A stretch of DNA of 64,000 nt from contig JACCEP010000002.1 in assembly GCA_013416395.1 (NCBI GenBank), forward strand, positions 248,001 through 312,000. Reading direction: 5' to 3'. The translations under genes were made by a program, and so were the position numbers. The notes beneath the pieces are model-generated. The model ran no database searches, was not told the origin of the DNA, and saw nothing but the letters and a program-made list of their open reading frames with translations. Shown here in pieces: positions 53,587 through 63,684 of the stretch. Every line of letters starts with the position of its first letter. Within the stretch, counting starts at the first letter, position 1. The DNA comes from Alcaligenaceae bacterium. Its GTDB lineage: Bacteria; Pseudomonadota; Gammaproteobacteria; Burkholderiales; Burkholderiaceae_B.

Positions 53587-56500
53587 ATGTTGCCCGGCTG
53601 GCTTGTGCTGGTGTCCTTGGTGTATGCCGCATTGCTCTTTGCGGTCGCCTGGGTAGGCGACAGGTATCCGCTATACCCTCAACGACCCTGGTTGCGGCCT
53701 GCGGTCTATAGCCTGGCGCTGGCGGTGTATTGTTCGTCATGGACGTTTTACGGCGCCGTGGGTTCGGCCGTGCACTTTGGCATCGGTTATCTGCCTATTT
53801 ATCTTGGCCCTCTGCTTTTACTGCTGTTTGGCTGGCGCATTATTGAGCGGCTTGCACTAATAGCCCAGTCGCAGAACACAGTATCCATTGCTGACTTTAT
53901 CGCCTCGCGCTATGGACGTTCACAGCGCCTGGCGGCACTGGTGTCAGTGATTGCCATTGTGGCTGCCATTCCGTATCTGGCCCTTCAGTACAAAGCGGTG
54001 GCGATCAGCCTGGGCGTGCTGGGCGGCTCAGGCATGATTTACACCACGTTTGGCGACCCCGCGCTCTATGTGGCGGCACTGATGGCCATATTTTCCATAC
54101 TGTTCGGAACGCGGCAGGTTGACGCGACCGAACACCGCCCTGGCCTGATGCTGGCCGTGGCGTTTGAGTCGCTGGTCAAGCTTATCGCGCTGGTCGTGGT
54201 TGGGCTGTCTGCGGTGCGCTGGTTCTCGGTGTCAGGGTTGAACGTCGTCGGGGCAGCCCAATCGTTAATTGAAAATACGCCACCGGTTGGCTTCGTCAGC
54301 CAGACCTTGCTGGCTTTTGCTGCCGTGATCTGCCTGCCGCGGCAATTCCATGTGGCGATTGTTGAGTGCGGCAACGTGGCTGACATACGGCGGGCACGTT
54401 GGATGTTTGGTGGTTATCTCATCATCGTGAGTCTGATGGTGCTGCCGATTGCCAGCGCGGGTGTGGCCTTGTTTGGCCGTGGTGGTGATGTGGCAGCTGA
54501 CAGCTTTGTACTGGCGGTGCCGCTGGTGCAGAATCAGACTACGCTGGCCGTCATGGCCTACATTGGGGGCTTCTCGGCAGCCACAGGCATGGCCATTGTG
54601 GTCAGTGTGGCACTGGCTACCATGGTCAGCAATGACTTGGTCATGCCCTTGCTGTTGCGGCGTGGCTGGGGCGGGGCACAGCGTCGTAACGTGGCCTCTC
54701 TGGTGCTGTGGATACGACGGGCTGCCATTGTAGGTATAGCGGCCATGGCCTACGGCTATTATCGTGCCAGCGGCTCCGATACGGCGTTGGCTTCGTTTGG
54801 CCTTATGGCCTTTGCCGCCGTGGCACAGTTTGGGCCAGGTCTGATCGGGGGCTTATACTGGCGCGGTGCGAGTCGTAAAGGGGTTGAAGCCGGTATGCTC
54901 ATCGGCTTTGCCGTGTGGGTTTATACCCTGCTTTTGCCCACCCTCACCGACGCAGGCTGGATGGGCGACGAGTGGCTCACCCAGGGGCTGTTCGGCCTGC
55001 AGTGGTTGCGCCCTCACCAGTTGTTTGGCGTCGATGGTTGGGACCCACTCACTCACGGTACCTTCTGGTCATTATTGTTCAATGTGGCGACCATGATGCT
55101 GGTGTCGGCACATTGGCGCCCAAGTTTGGGTGAGCGACTGCGCGCGCAGCCTTTTCTCGAACCTTATGCTGCCCGGCGCAGTCTTGACTCTGGCCACTGG
55201 CGTGGCAGCTTGCTGGTGAGCGATCTACTGGCCCTGGCGGCGCGTATCGTGGGCGAAAAAACGGCCCGACGGGCATTTGAAGATCGCGCCGCTCAGGCAA
55301 ATGAGGCGCTGTCAGCAGACTTGCGTGCCGATATGGAATGGGTGCATTTTACCGAACTGCTGCTGGCGGCTGCGATCGGGGCTGCGTCGGCGCGCCTTGT
55401 TCTGACCAGTGCCCTCGAAGGGTCGGGCGTCGAGGTGGCCGCTGTAGTGGCCATACTTGATGAGGCTGGACATGAACTGCGCTTTAATCGCGATATTTTA
55501 TTGACGACACTCGAAAACATAGATCAGGGCGTCAGTGTGGTGGATGCGGATATGCGACTTGTGGCATGGAACAGTCGTTACCGGCAATTGTTTCAGTATC
55601 CCGTCGACATGCTGTATGTGGGTCGCCCTGTTGCGGATTTGATCCGCTTTAATGCTGAGCGGGGCGAGCTTGGTCACATTGAGAGCCTGGATGTTGATAA
55701 CGAAATCGACAAGCGCATTTCATATATGCGGGCAGGATCGCGCTATGTCTATGAACGTCGACTGGGCGCCGATCAGGTTATTGAGCTGCGCGGGCGTCCT
55801 CTGCCGGGCGGTGGTTATGTCACCAGTTATACCGATGTCACCGAGTACAAGCGGGTAGAGGGCGAACTGCGCCTTATCAACGAAACACTGGAGCAGCGCG
55901 TAACAGCACGTACCCACGAAGCAGAAGTGGCGCAGGAGTCGCGTTCACGCTTTCTCACGGCCATCAGCCATGATGTGCTTCAGCCCATTAATGCAGCGCG
56001 ACTGTTCGCCTCGGCCATGAGAGAGACGGTGCAGGCTGATGAACAGCATCATCTGGCCGAGCGCGTGGATACCTCGTTGCGCGCTGCTGAAGAGCTGCTT
56101 GACGGGCTGCTGGATGTTTCACGGCTTGATGCCGGAGCATTGCGGCCTGACGTGGTCGTGTTTGACGCGTCTGCATTGCTGCAGCAACTGGCTGATCAGT
56201 ACGCCCCCATGGCACTTGGCCGTGGACTGGAGCTACGCTTGCATGCGCGCCCGGTCTTTGTACGCAGCGACCGCCGTCTGCTCAGGCGGGTTCTGCAGAA
56301 TTTTCTGGCTAATGCGCTGCGCTACACACGGTCGGGGCGCATTATTCTGTCGGCCCGCAAACGCGGGGATCAGGTGGTTTTGCAGGTTTGGGACACGGGG
56401 CCCGGCATTCCGCCCAATCATTTGCAACAGATTTATGAAGAGTTTCACCGTTTTGAGCAGCCGTTTGACTGGGATGGCCGCGGGTTGGGGTTGGGCTTGT

Positions 56501-57021
56501 CCATATGCCAGAGAATATCCACACTGCTCGGACATACGCTGGGCGCGCGCTCTCAGGTAGGACGGGGCAGTATGTTTTCCATTGCCGTTCCCCGCGCAGA
56601 AGCCCCTGCCGTGCAAATGCCTCCGCATGAGCGGAGCAAGCGGCGAGACGTCTCACTAGACGGGCTGCGTGTTCTGTGTGTTGACAACGATTCAGACATT
56701 CTGGCGGGCATGCAGGCTTTGCTGCAACGCTGGCAGGCAGAGGTAATATGCGCGACCACGATAGACGAGGCGCTGGCGCTTATGGCCGAGAATCCGCAGG
56801 TTCTATTGGTTGACTACCACCTTCATGACCGTCTGGACGGGCTGGATGGCCTGGACGCTTTGCGGGAACTGGCACCCGGCGTGCCAGGCGCGTTGCTCAC
56901 CGCCGATGGCAGTGATAGTCTGAAGCAGGCTGCACGTGCTCGAGGGTATCGGGTTTTAACCAAACCAGTCCGGCCGGCTTCCTTACGTGCGTTTCTTGCT
57001 GCACACGGCAAACGTTCTTGA
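53587..57021 (+). CDS. Transporter-sensor hybrid histidine kinase, CrbS/MxtR-like
   Basis: A 1144-residue protein. Residues 1-500 are a sodium/solute symporter domain with about 12-13 helices. A linker and PAS domain (about 635-750) follow. HisKA has H795 in FLTAISHDVLQPINAARLFASAM. HATPase has LQNFLANALRYT, DTGPGIP and GLGLGLS. The C-terminal receiver (about 1028-1140) has Asp in VLLVDYHLHD and KPVRP. This architecture matches the acetate-switch sensors CrbS/MxtR that control acs. The cognate regulator and acs lie convergently next to it, which strongly supports that role. GGGAGA precedes the start. Confidence 0.9.
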   Translation: MLPGWLVLVSLVYAALLFAVAWVGDRYPLYPQRPWLRPAVYSLALAVYCSSWTFYGAVGSAVHFGIGYLPIYLGPLLLLLFGWRIIERLALIAQSQNTVSIADFIASRYGRSQRLAALVSVIAIVAAIPYLALQYKAVAISLGVLGGSGMIYTTFGDPALYVAALMAIFSILFGTRQVDATEHRPGLMLAVAFESLVKLIALVVVGLSAVRWFSVSGLNVVGAAQSLIENTPPVGFVSQTLLAFAAVICLPRQFHVAIVECGNVADIRRARWMFGGYLIIVSLMVLPIASAGVALFGRGGDVAADSFVLAVPLVQNQTTLAVMAYIGGFSAATGMAIVVSVALATMVSNDLVMPLLLRRGWGGAQRRNVASLVLWIRRAAIVGIAAMAYGYYRASGSDTALASFGLMAFAAVAQFGPGLIGGLYWRGASRKGVEAGMLIGFAVWVYTLLLPTLTDAGWMGDEWLTQGLFGLQWLRPHQLFGVDGWDPLTHGTFWSLLFNVATMMLVSAHWRPSLGERLRAQPFLEPYAARRSLDSGHWRGSLLVSDLLALAARIVGEKTARRAFEDRAAQANEALSADLRADMEWVHFTELLLAAAIGAASARLVLTSALEGSGVEVAAVVAILDEAGHELRFNRDILLTTLENIDQGVSVVDADMRLVAWNSRYRQLFQYPVDMLYVGRPVADLIRFNAERGELGHIESLDVDNEIDKRISYMRAGSRYVYERRLGADQVIELRGRPLPGGGYVTSYTDVTEYKRVEGELRLINETLEQRVTARTHEAEVAQESRSRFLTAISHDVLQPINAARLFASAMRETVQADEQHHLAERVDTSLRAAEELLDGLLDVSRLDAGALRPDVVVFDASALLQQLADQYAPMALGRGLELRLHARPVFVRSDRRLLRRVLQNFLANALRYTRSGRIILSARKRGDQVVLQVWDTGPGIPPNHLQQIYEEFHRFEQPFDWDGRGLGLGLSICQRISTLLGHTLGARSQVGRGSMFSIAVPRAEAPAVQMPPHERSKRRDVSLDGLRVLCVDNDSDILAGMQALLQRWQAEVICATTIDEALALMAENPQVLLVDYHLHDRLDGLDGLDALRELAPGVPGALLTADGSDSLKQAARARGYRVLTKPVRPASLRAFLAAHGKRS

Positions 57022-57072
57022 TGTCAGCGGCCTACCCGCAGGGCGGGGCGGGATATCAATGCGGTTTGCCGC

Positions 57073-57726
57073 TTAACTCTGGATAGCGGTGTCGTCGGGA
57101 ATGCCGAGGCGCGAGGCAATAAGCACAGCCTGCGTTCGGTTGGAGGCGCCCAGCTTGCGCATGACGTGCGTCATGTGCGCCTTGATGGTCGCCTCGGAGA
57201 CATTTAGGTCGTAGGCAATTTGTTTGTTGAGTTGCCCCGAACTGACCATTTGGAGCACCTTGAACTGTTGCGGCGTGAGATCGCGCAGACGGTCGGCGAT
57301 GGCCATTTCGTCGTCATCGGCGCCGGGGCCGTTTTCAATGCCATCGGGTGCCCACGGAAAGCCTTCCAGAATCTGTTGCAAGGCCGCGCCAAGCTGACGG
57401 GCATCGGACGATTTTGGAATAAAACCCATGGCGCCATGATCAAGTGCACGGCGCATGATGACGGGCTCTTCGTGTGCCGAAATAATGACAATGGGCAATT
57501 GCGGATGCAAAGCCCTCAAGTGGATGAGCGCGCTAAAGCCCCGGGCGCCGGGCATGTCCAGATCCAGCAAGAGCAGGTCGGCGTCGGGGTAGCGCTCGAC
57601 CAATTGATATAAACGATCAAATTGGTCGGCTTCATGGATAATTGTCTGCGGAAATGTGCGCGACACCACGCCCCGCAACGCTTCGCGAAACAAGGGGTGG
57701 TCATCGGCAATCAGCAGTTCTGTCAT
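57073..57726 (-). CDS. LuxR/NarL-type response regulator of the acetate switch
   Basis: A 217-residue regulator. The receiver has LLIADDHPLFREAL, the phospho-Asp is D55 in LLLLDLDMPG and Lys in GFIPKSS. The C-terminal LuxR helix-turn-helix has LTPQQFKVLQMVSSGQLNKQIAYDLNVSEATIKAHMTHVMRKLGASNRTQAV. It begins 6 bp after acs and converges with the sensor kinase gene 51 bp away. By analogy with CrbR/ErdR it activates acs and actP, probably including its own transcript. Confidence 0.9.
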   Translation of the reverse strand: MTELLIADDHPLFREALRGVVSRTFPQTIIHEADQFDRLYQLVERYPDADLLLLDLDMPGARGFSALIHLRALHPQLPIVIISAHEEPVIMRRALDHGAMGFIPKSSDARQLGAALQQILEGFPWAPDGIENGPGADDDEMAIADRLRDLTPQQFKVLQMVSSGQLNKQIAYDLNVSEATIKAHMTHVMRKLGASNRTQAVLIASRLGIPDDTAIQS

Positions 57727-57732
57727 GGACGG

Positions 57733-59688
57733 TTATGAGAAAACATGGCGTTCGGCAAGCAACTGATCAACCACAGATGGGTCGGCCAGCGTGCTGGTAT
57801 CACCCAATTGCTCAGGGGCGTTCTCTGCAATTTTACGCAAAATACGGCGCATGATTTTTCCTGACCTGGTTTTGGGTAAAGAGGGCGCCCATTGCAGGTG
57901 ATCGGGTGTAGCAATGGGGCCGATTTCTTTGCGTATGAACGCGACCAGTTCCTTGCGTAATTCTTCGCTGGGCTCTTCGCCGGTTACGAGGGTGACGTAC
58001 ATGTAAATGCCCTGGCCTTTGATTTCGTGCCCAAACCCCACTGCGGCGGCTTCGGCAACCTTGGGGTGCGCCACCAGGGCGCTTTCCAACTCAGCAGTAC
58101 CAATGCGGTGGCCGCTGACGTTGATGACATCATCGACCCGCCCGGTGATCCAGTAGTACCCGTCGTCATCACGACGGCAACCGTCGCCGGTAAAGTAAGA
58201 GCCTGGATACGTGCTGAAGTAGGTTTCGATAAACCGGGCATGATCGCCGTAAAGCGTGCGGGCCTGGCCAGGCCATGAGTCGGTGATGATCAGGTTGCCC
58301 TGGCCCGGGCCTTCGATGATCTCGCCATTGCTGTCGACCAGCGCAGGTTGAACACCAAAGAAGGGTACGGTTGCTGCGCCGGGCTTGGTGTCGATGGCGC
58401 CGGGCAGTGGTGCAATGAGAATGCCGCCATTTTCCGTTTGCCACCAGGTGTCTACGATAGGCAGGCGGCTATCGCCCACGACATCGTGATACCAGCGCCA
58501 TGCTTCGGGGTTGATGGGCTCGCCCACTGTGCCCAGCAGTCGCAATGACTTGCGGGAAGTGGCCTTCACGGGCTCGGCGCCCTCGCGCATGAGTGAGCGA
58601 ATGGCGGTGGGTGCGGTATAAAAAATGGTGACCTGATGTCTGTCGACTACGCGCCAGAAGCGCGATACATCAGGGTAGGTTGGCACACCTTCGAAGATGA
58701 GGCTTGTGGCGCCATTGAGCAGCGGGCCATACACAATATAGCTGTGGCCGGTAATCCAGCCTATGTCGGCCGTGCACCAGAACACGTCTTCTTCGCGCAG
58801 ATCAAAAACCGCCTCATGCGTGTAGCCTGCATAAACCAGATAGCCTCCCGTTGTGTGCACCACACCCTTGGGTTTGCCGGTACTGCCTGAGGTGTACAAA
58901 ATAAACAGAGGGTCTTCGGCATTCATGCGCTCAGGTTCGCATACGTCAGGCTGGCCTTCCGTAGCTTTATCCAGCCACAGATCACGGCCTTCTTGCATGG
59001 GAACTTCCGCGCCGGTGTGACGCAGCACAAAAACGGTTTCTACACAGTCGGTGCCGGGCAATTCAAGCGCCGCATCGACATTGGTTTTCAGTGAAACGGC
59101 CCGCCCGCCGCGCATGCCTTCGTCGGCGGTAATGACGACTTTGGCACCGCAGTCGCGGATACGATCGGCCAGCGAGGTTGGCGAAAAACCGCCAAACACC
59201 ACATTATGGACGGCACCAATGCGTGCGCAGGCCAGTAACGCCACAGCGGCGTCCACGACCATGGGCAGATAGACGTTGACGCGGTCGCCCTTGCCTACGC
59301 CAGCCGTACGCAGGGCATTGCCAAGGCGGCATACGCGCTGGTGCAATTCGCGGTACGTGACGCGCTGTGCGGGGGCGTCAGGATTGTCTGATTCCCAGAT
59401 AATCGCGGCTTTGTCGCCGCGTGCTTCCAGATGGCGGTCCAGACAATTTACCGAAGCGTTGAGTTCGCCATCTTCATACCAGCGAATGCGGAAATCGTCA
59501 GCGGCAAAACTTACGTCACGAATTTGCGTGGGTTCGCGATACCACTCAAGGCGGCCGGCTGCCTTTTTCCAGAAACCTTCGGGGTCTTGCAGAGACTCCT
59601 GGTACTGCTGATGGTATTGCTCGGCAGTGATGGTATTCGGGCCGGCAAAGCCAGAGGGTACCGGGTACAGTTCGCGTGCTTCAGTCAT
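57733..59688 (-). CDS. acs: Acetyl-CoA synthetase
   Basis: A 651-residue AMP-forming ligase turning acetate into acetyl-CoA. Motifs are [20 protein letters not shown] (A3), the TWWQTENGG substrate/adenylate motif, and the C-terminal [19 protein letters not shown] with the regulatory acetylated lysine. Length is normal. It lies between actP and the LuxR-type regulator on the minus strand, giving order DUF485-actP-acs-regulator. Two hairpins occupy the 140-bp gap to actP. Confidence 0.97.
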   Translation of the reverse strand: MTEARELYPVPSGFAGPNTITAEQYHQQYQESLQDPEGFWKKAAGRLEWYREPTQIRDVSFAADDFRIRWYEDGELNASVNCLDRHLEARGDKAAIIWESDNPDAPAQRVTYRELHQRVCRLGNALRTAGVGKGDRVNVYLPMVVDAAVALLACARIGAVHNVVFGGFSPTSLADRIRDCGAKVVITADEGMRGGRAVSLKTNVDAALELPGTDCVETVFVLRHTGAEVPMQEGRDLWLDKATEGQPDVCEPERMNAEDPLFILYTSGSTGKPKGVVHTTGGYLVYAGYTHEAVFDLREEDVFWCTADIGWITGHSYIVYGPLLNGATSLIFEGVPTYPDVSRFWRVVDRHQVTIFYTAPTAIRSLMREGAEPVKATSRKSLRLLGTVGEPINPEAWRWYHDVVGDSRLPIVDTWWQTENGGILIAPLPGAIDTKPGAATVPFFGVQPALVDSNGEIIEGPGQGNLIITDSWPGQARTLYGDHARFIETYFSTYPGSYFTGDGCRRDDDGYYWITGRVDDVINVSGHRIGTAELESALVAHPKVAEAAAVGFGHEIKGQGIYMYVTLVTGEEPSEELRKELVAFIRKEIGPIATPDHLQWAPSLPKTRSGKIMRRILRKIAENAPEQLGDTSTLADPSVVDQLLAERHVFS

Positions 59689-59715
59689 GATGGTTTACCT
59701 CGTTTCTGATGTTGC

Positions 59716-59744
59716 GCCGGCGATGCGTAGGGCGTATCGCCGGC
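59716..59744. repeat. Strong hairpin between actP and acs
   Basis: GCCGGCGAT-(11)-ATCGCCGGC is a perfect 9-bp stem that extends to 12 bp with one G-T pair, leaving a 5-base loop. It lies 28 bp before the acs start. It could act as an mRNA processing or partial termination element separating actP from acs expression. Confidence 0.6.
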
Positions 59745-59791
59745 TGGCAGTTGTGTGGATGCTACCGCTTGCGCGGGGTGCGCTACAGACG

Positions 59792-59815
59792 GCAGGCGGA
59801 GTGTGTTTCGCCTGC
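59792..59815. repeat. Second hairpin after actP
   Basis: GCAGGCG-(10)-CGCCTGC is a 7-bp stem just after the actP stop. On the minus strand it follows actP by 14 bp and could slow transcription or stabilise the 3' end. There is no T-run. Confidence 0.5.
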
Positions 59816-59828
59816 GCGTCCTGCGCTA

Positions 59829-61490
59829 TCAGTGAGCGACGGCCGTTGTCGCGCCCAGGCCTGTTTCGCTACGCACTCTCAGCGCATCGAAAGCCTGGCG
59901 TTCTTTTACCGCTTGCTTGCTGTTGTCCAGCACTGAGAACAGCCAGATGGCAATAAATGCAAGAGGTATGGAGAAGATGCCTGGGTTGGGGAAGGGTACG
60001 ATAGATTCTGCAAAACCGAAGACGTCTACCCATACCGTTTTGCTCAGTACAACCCAGATTGTTGCCGAGGCCAGCCCCAGGAAGCCGCCAATGGTAGCAC
60101 CGCGTGTGGTGCAGCCGCGCCATGCGATCGACAGTACCAACACCGGGAAGTTGGCGCTGGCGGCGATGGCAAAGGCCAGGCCCACCATAAAGGCGACGTT
60201 CTGGTTTTCAAAGATAATGCCCAGCAAAATGGCCAGCACACCCAGTACGACTGTGGACAAACGTGAAATACGCATTTGCTGTGCTTCGGTGGCCCGGCCT
60301 CGTGCAAACACGTTGGCGTACAAGTCGTGCGAGATGGCTGCAGCGCCCGCCAGTGCCAGCCCCGATACCACGGCCACAATGGTGGCAAAGGTAACGGCTG
60401 CCAGAAAGCCCAGCAGCAGGCTGCCACCCACGGCATTGGACAGGTGCACGGCAACCATGTTGGTGCCGCCGATCAGGCCGTTGATAATGTCTATCGTGCC
60501 ATCAGGACCCGCCGTGAAATACTCGGGGTGACGCACCAGCAGTGCAACGGCGCCAAAGCCGATGATAAAAGTCAGCAGGTAAAAATAACCAATGAACGAG
60601 CTGGCATAAATGACCGACTTGCGGGCTTCCTGTGCGTTGGGCACGGTAAAAAAGCGCATCAAAATATGCGGCAAACCTGCTGTGCCGAATGCCAGGCCAA
60701 TACCCAGTGACAACGCGTTCAGAGGGTTGCTGCTGACCTGTGAGCCCGGCGCCATAATGCTCAGGCCAGACGGGTGGACCCGTACCGCTTCTGCCAGCAT
60801 GGCGTCGGGGCTGAACTTAAACAGCGCCAGCACCAAAAATGCCATCAGTGTCGCGCCAAACAGCATCAGTACGGCCTTGATGATCTGTACCCATGTGGTC
60901 GCTGTCATGCCGCCAAACGTTACATAAATCATCATCAGCGAACCGACAATAATTACCGCCACGTTGTAGTTCAGGCCAAACAGCAGCACGATAAGCTTGC
61001 CTGCTCCCACCATTTGAGCGATCAGATACAAAGCGATAATGAGCAACGAGGCGCTGGCTGCCAGCACGCGCATAGGCGTCTGCGACAGACGATACGACGT
61101 TACGTCGGCGAAGTTGAAACGGCCCAGGTTGCGCAGGCGTTCAGCGATCAAAAACATAACAACCGGCCAGCCAAACAGGAAGCCGACGGCGTAGATCATG
61201 CCGTCAAACCCGCTGACGTACACCATGCCGGCGATACCTAAAAACGAGGCAGCCGACAGGTAATCGCCGGCGATGGCCAGGCCATTCTGAAAGCCCGTGA
61301 TGCCGCCGCCAGCCGTGTAAAAGTCAGAAGTGGTGTGCGTGCGGCGCGCAGCCCAGAACGTCAGCACCATGGTGCCCGCGATAAATGTAAGAAACATGGC
61401 GATGGCGGGGATGTTTGCCCCGCCAGTCGCTGCCATGGCCGGAGACATGGTCATGGCCATGAGCAGCAGGCTCTTGAGTAGTGTGTTCAT
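59829..61490 (-). CDS. actP: Cation/acetate symporter ActP
   Basis: A 553-residue SSS-family transporter with 13 or so helices. [42 protein letters not shown] is the ActP signature near the N-terminus. [24 protein letters not shown] is a conserved loop. An N-terminal signal-like helix ([20 protein letters not shown]) is present. It imports acetate with a cation. It overlaps the DUF485 gene by 4 bp and precedes acs, forming the acetate uptake and activation unit. Confidence 0.96.
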   Translation of the reverse strand: MNTLLKSLLLMAMTMSPAMAATGGANIPAIAMFLTFIAGTMVLTFWAARRTHTTSDFYTAGGGITGFQNGLAIAGDYLSAASFLGIAGMVYVSGFDGMIYAVGFLFGWPVVMFLIAERLRNLGRFNFADVTSYRLSQTPMRVLAASASLLIIALYLIAQMVGAGKLIVLLFGLNYNVAVIIVGSLMMIYVTFGGMTATTWVQIIKAVLMLFGATLMAFLVLALFKFSPDAMLAEAVRVHPSGLSIMAPGSQVSSNPLNALSLGIGLAFGTAGLPHILMRFFTVPNAQEARKSVIYASSFIGYFYLLTFIIGFGAVALLVRHPEYFTAGPDGTIDIINGLIGGTNMVAVHLSNAVGGSLLLGFLAAVTFATIVAVVSGLALAGAAAISHDLYANVFARGRATEAQQMRISRLSTVVLGVLAILLGIIFENQNVAFMVGLAFAIAASANFPVLVLSIAWRGCTTRGATIGGFLGLASATIWVVLSKTVWVDVFGFAESIVPFPNPGIFSIPLAFIAIWLFSVLDNSKQAVKERQAFDALRVRSETGLGATTAVAH

Positions 61491-61807
61491 GACACTTTCC
61501 TCACAATGGTTTTCAGAAGCGGGTCAAACCTTTTGTTGGAAAAGTGCACATACAGGGCCACGAGAATAATGGCGCTGATGGTGATAAAGGTTCCTGTAAG
61601 AATGCCAATACTGATGGTTGCGCCGGCCCCGATGGGGCGGGCGAACAACTCGGGGTTAAACGCGAGGGTGAGGATGAAACTCGAATAAATAACGAGTGTC
61701 GTCACGAAAAACGCCAGGCTCACGCGACCGCGTGTCCTGATCAGTTCTTGGTATTCGGGCAATTGCATAACCGCCTGCACCATGCGGTCATTTTCGCTGG
61801 ATGGCAT
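61487..61807 (-). CDS. DUF485 membrane protein (YjcH-like)
   Basis: A 106-residue protein with two membrane helices (about 33-55 and 70-92) and the [42 protein letters not shown] region of DUF485. It always accompanies ActP and is thought to be an accessory subunit. CCGGAGACAAAC precedes the ATG. It overlaps actP by 4 bp. Confidence 0.92.
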   Translation of the reverse strand: MPSSENDRMVQAVMQLPEYQELIRTRGRVSLAFFVTTLVIYSSFILTLAFNPELFARPIGAGATISIGILTGTFITISAIILVALYVHFSNKRFDPLLKTIVRKVS

Positions 61808-62081
61808 GTTTGTCTCCGGTGTTTTTGTTTAACGTATTCCCTTTCAACGTGTGCCAATAACCAACAAGCGGAAGTGTGGTCATTACGGGCTGCGAAGCCT
61901 GGTTTTGCAACATTGACGGGGTGTAGACAAATATAGACATGAAGCGTCGCGGCGAACAGACGACTTTGGTCGTAGGCGGCAACCCTCAGGCGGCGGCAGT
62001 AATGGCTGCCCGTACGCCGATAGTGCGGGCGAAGAGGTCAGAATTAAAAGCGGGCGCGACCATAAAACTGGGGAAATTAAC
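61808..62081. promoter_or_regulatory. Upstream region of the acetate operon
   Basis: The DUF485-actP-acs promoter must lie here on the minus strand. TGTAGACA (61922-61929) and TATAGACA (61932-61939) are direct repeats 10 bp apart, one helical turn, about 115-130 bp before the DUF485 start. That position would suit an activator such as the LuxR-type regulator. No clear -10/-35 was identified and no gene is supported. Confidence 0.4.
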
Positions 62082-62185
62082 GCCGGTTTTGAACCGGCTC
62101 GCCTGTGTGCTGACTCAGCTGTGAGCTTCAGGTGACGTTTTGTAACGTCATTGCGTTGCCCGGTAATGTCACCGGGGAACCGGGC
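62082..62185. repeat. Three consecutive hairpins after bioD
   Basis: GCCGGTT-TTG-AACCGGC (62082-62098), TGACGTT-TTGT-AACGTCA (62133-62150) and GCCCGGT-(14)-ACCGGGC (62158-62185) are perfect 7-bp stems in a row. They lie after the bioC-bioD stop on the minus strand and probably include the transcript end, though none has a classical T-run. Confidence 0.55.
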
Positions 62186-62233
62186 GCAAAGCTGGATACG
62201 GAATCAAGATAGCTGCAGAAGTGAGCTGGCTGT

Positions 62234-62875
62234 TCAGGCTGGTTGCTGCATGCATGACGCAAAACTGGGCATCTGTGTAGCCAGATCGTCGACGATTGCG
62301 GCGTCGATATGGGGTAGGGCGTCAATTTCGGCCAGTACGGTGGTCTGGCCGAAACGCTCGATGGCCTGGCGATTGCTGGCAGAGCGTGCCCCGCACATGA
62401 TCACGCCCAGTACGGGTGTCTGGCGCTGACGCAGCGCGTGCAGGCTGAGCAGCGTGTGGTTAATGGTGCCCAGCCCGCTGCGTGCGACCAGCAATACCGG
62501 CAGGTTCAGCAAAGCCGGAAGATCGATCATCATAAGGGTTTCATTTATCGGCACGTACAACCCGCCCGCGCCTTCAACCACCAGGGGGGCGCGGGTTACA
62601 GGAAGGCGCAGGCTGGACGTGTCGGGCGTAACGTTTTCAAGCATCGCGGCTGCCCAGGGCGACAGTGGTGCCTGCAGTATGCATGCCGGAGGGTGTAGCT
62701 GGTCGGGACGGCGTCGGGCCAGCATGGCGACAGTCTCGGTGTCGCCAGGTTCTTGCGCAACCCCTGTTTGCAGCGGTTTCCAGTAGTCGGCATCCCATGC
62801 CCGCGCAAGTAGTGCCGAGACCAGTGTTTTGCCAATGCCTGTGTCCGTGCCTGTAATAAAAACGCCTTTTGTCAT
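62234..62875 (-). CDS. bioD: Dethiobiotin synthetase
   Basis: A 213-residue ATP-dependent carboxylase that closes the ureido ring of biotin. The P-loop is ITGTDTGIGKTLVSALLARA. WKPLQTG carries the conserved Lys, VVEGAGGLYVPINETLMMIDL is the second motif, and LVARSGLGTINHTLLSLHALR follows. ATG 62875 overlaps the bioC stop (ATGA), so they are coupled; an ATG four codons earlier is less likely. Confidence 0.95.
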   Translation of the reverse strand: MTKGVFITGTDTGIGKTLVSALLARAWDADYWKPLQTGVAQEPGDTETVAMLARRRPDQLHPPACILQAPLSPWAAAMLENVTPDTSSLRLPVTRAPLVVEGAGGLYVPINETLMMIDLPALLNLPVLLVARSGLGTINHTLLSLHALRQRQTPVLGVIMCGARSASNRQAIERFGQTTVLAEIDALPHIDAAIVDDLATQMPSFASCMQQPA

Positions 62876-63666
62876 GGTTTTTTCCATATTCCGTAAGTGA
62901 CCTGATAGGTTGACGTTGCGCCTGATCGGTCGAATTGCTTCAGTACCTGGCGAAGCTGCCGAGCGCTCAGTGGTATGTGCCCCGGTGCCGGTGTCGTTGC
63001 GCCTATGTGCTTCAGGTCGCGTAGAAAGGCGAGCCCGTTTTCATGCTGGTATACATACGGCTCGCTGTGTACACCCCCGCACATGTCCGTCAGGTTCGCG
63101 CCAATGGCGTTGCTGGTGGGGTAAGAAGGTGTGGCAGGCGTTAAGCCCAGCGCTTGGTGCGCGGTGCGCCATTCATGAAAGGTTTCTTGTGCCAGTGTGG
63201 CCACGACCAGGTACCCGCCGCGTTTCAGCAGCCCCGTGAGCCTTGCGAGGCTGGAGTTCAGGTCGGTAAACCATTGCACCGCCAGGCTGGAACATACGAG
63301 GTCATAGCCCCCATCCAGGTTATCGGGATGCTCGCCGTCGACGACTTGAAAGCGAGCCGAACCCGGTAGTGCAGGGCCAGATTGTGCAACGGCCAGCATT
63401 TGCGGCGAAATATCGGTAATGGTCCAGTCAGCGGTGCCCAATCGTTGCGCCAGAGCCTGTGTAAGCAGGCCTGTGCCGCAGCCGATTTCCAGCACCTTCG
63501 GCCGGGTAGGCCGGGGCAGATCTGCAATCATCTGGGCCAGACGCATGGCGACTTCTCGCTGCACGTGAGCATGCGCGTCATAGTGCTGTGCGGCTGCGCC
63601 GAATCGTGTGGCGATCGTGGCAATAGGCGGGCGGCCAGGCGTATGAGTAGGGCGCGGGTTGTTCAT
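62872..63666 (-). CDS. bioC: Malonyl-ACP O-methyltransferase
   Basis: A 264-residue SAM methyltransferase that masks malonyl-ACP to start biotin synthesis. RFGAAAQHYDAHAHVQREVAMRLAQMI is the BioC N-terminus. Motif I is VLEIGCGTGLLTQALAQRL, and LVCSSLAVQWFTDLNSSLARL is the BioC-typical central motif. It starts 18 bp after the BioH-like gene and overlaps bioD by 4 bp. Confidence 0.94.
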   Translation of the reverse strand: MNNPRPTHTPGRPPIATIATRFGAAAQHYDAHAHVQREVAMRLAQMIADLPRPTRPKVLEIGCGTGLLTQALAQRLGTADWTITDISPQMLAVAQSGPALPGSARFQVVDGEHPDNLDGGYDLVCSSLAVQWFTDLNSSLARLTGLLKRGGYLVVATLAQETFHEWRTAHQALGLTPATPSYPTSNAIGANLTDMCGGVHSEPYVYQHENGLAFLRDLKHIGATTPAPGHIPLSARQLRQVLKQFDRSGATSTYQVTYGIWKKP

Positions 63667-63684
63667 GGTCGGTCTTCCATGAAG

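Noticed and set aside
61808-61880. Sigma-54 promoter (TTGGCAC on the minus strand) before DUF485
   Set aside because: The GG and GC elements do not have the required 10-base spacing.
61939-62124. 61-codon plus-strand ORF between DUF485 and bioD
   Set aside because: Basic, no domain, no ribosome-binding site, and placed in the promoter region of the divergent operon.
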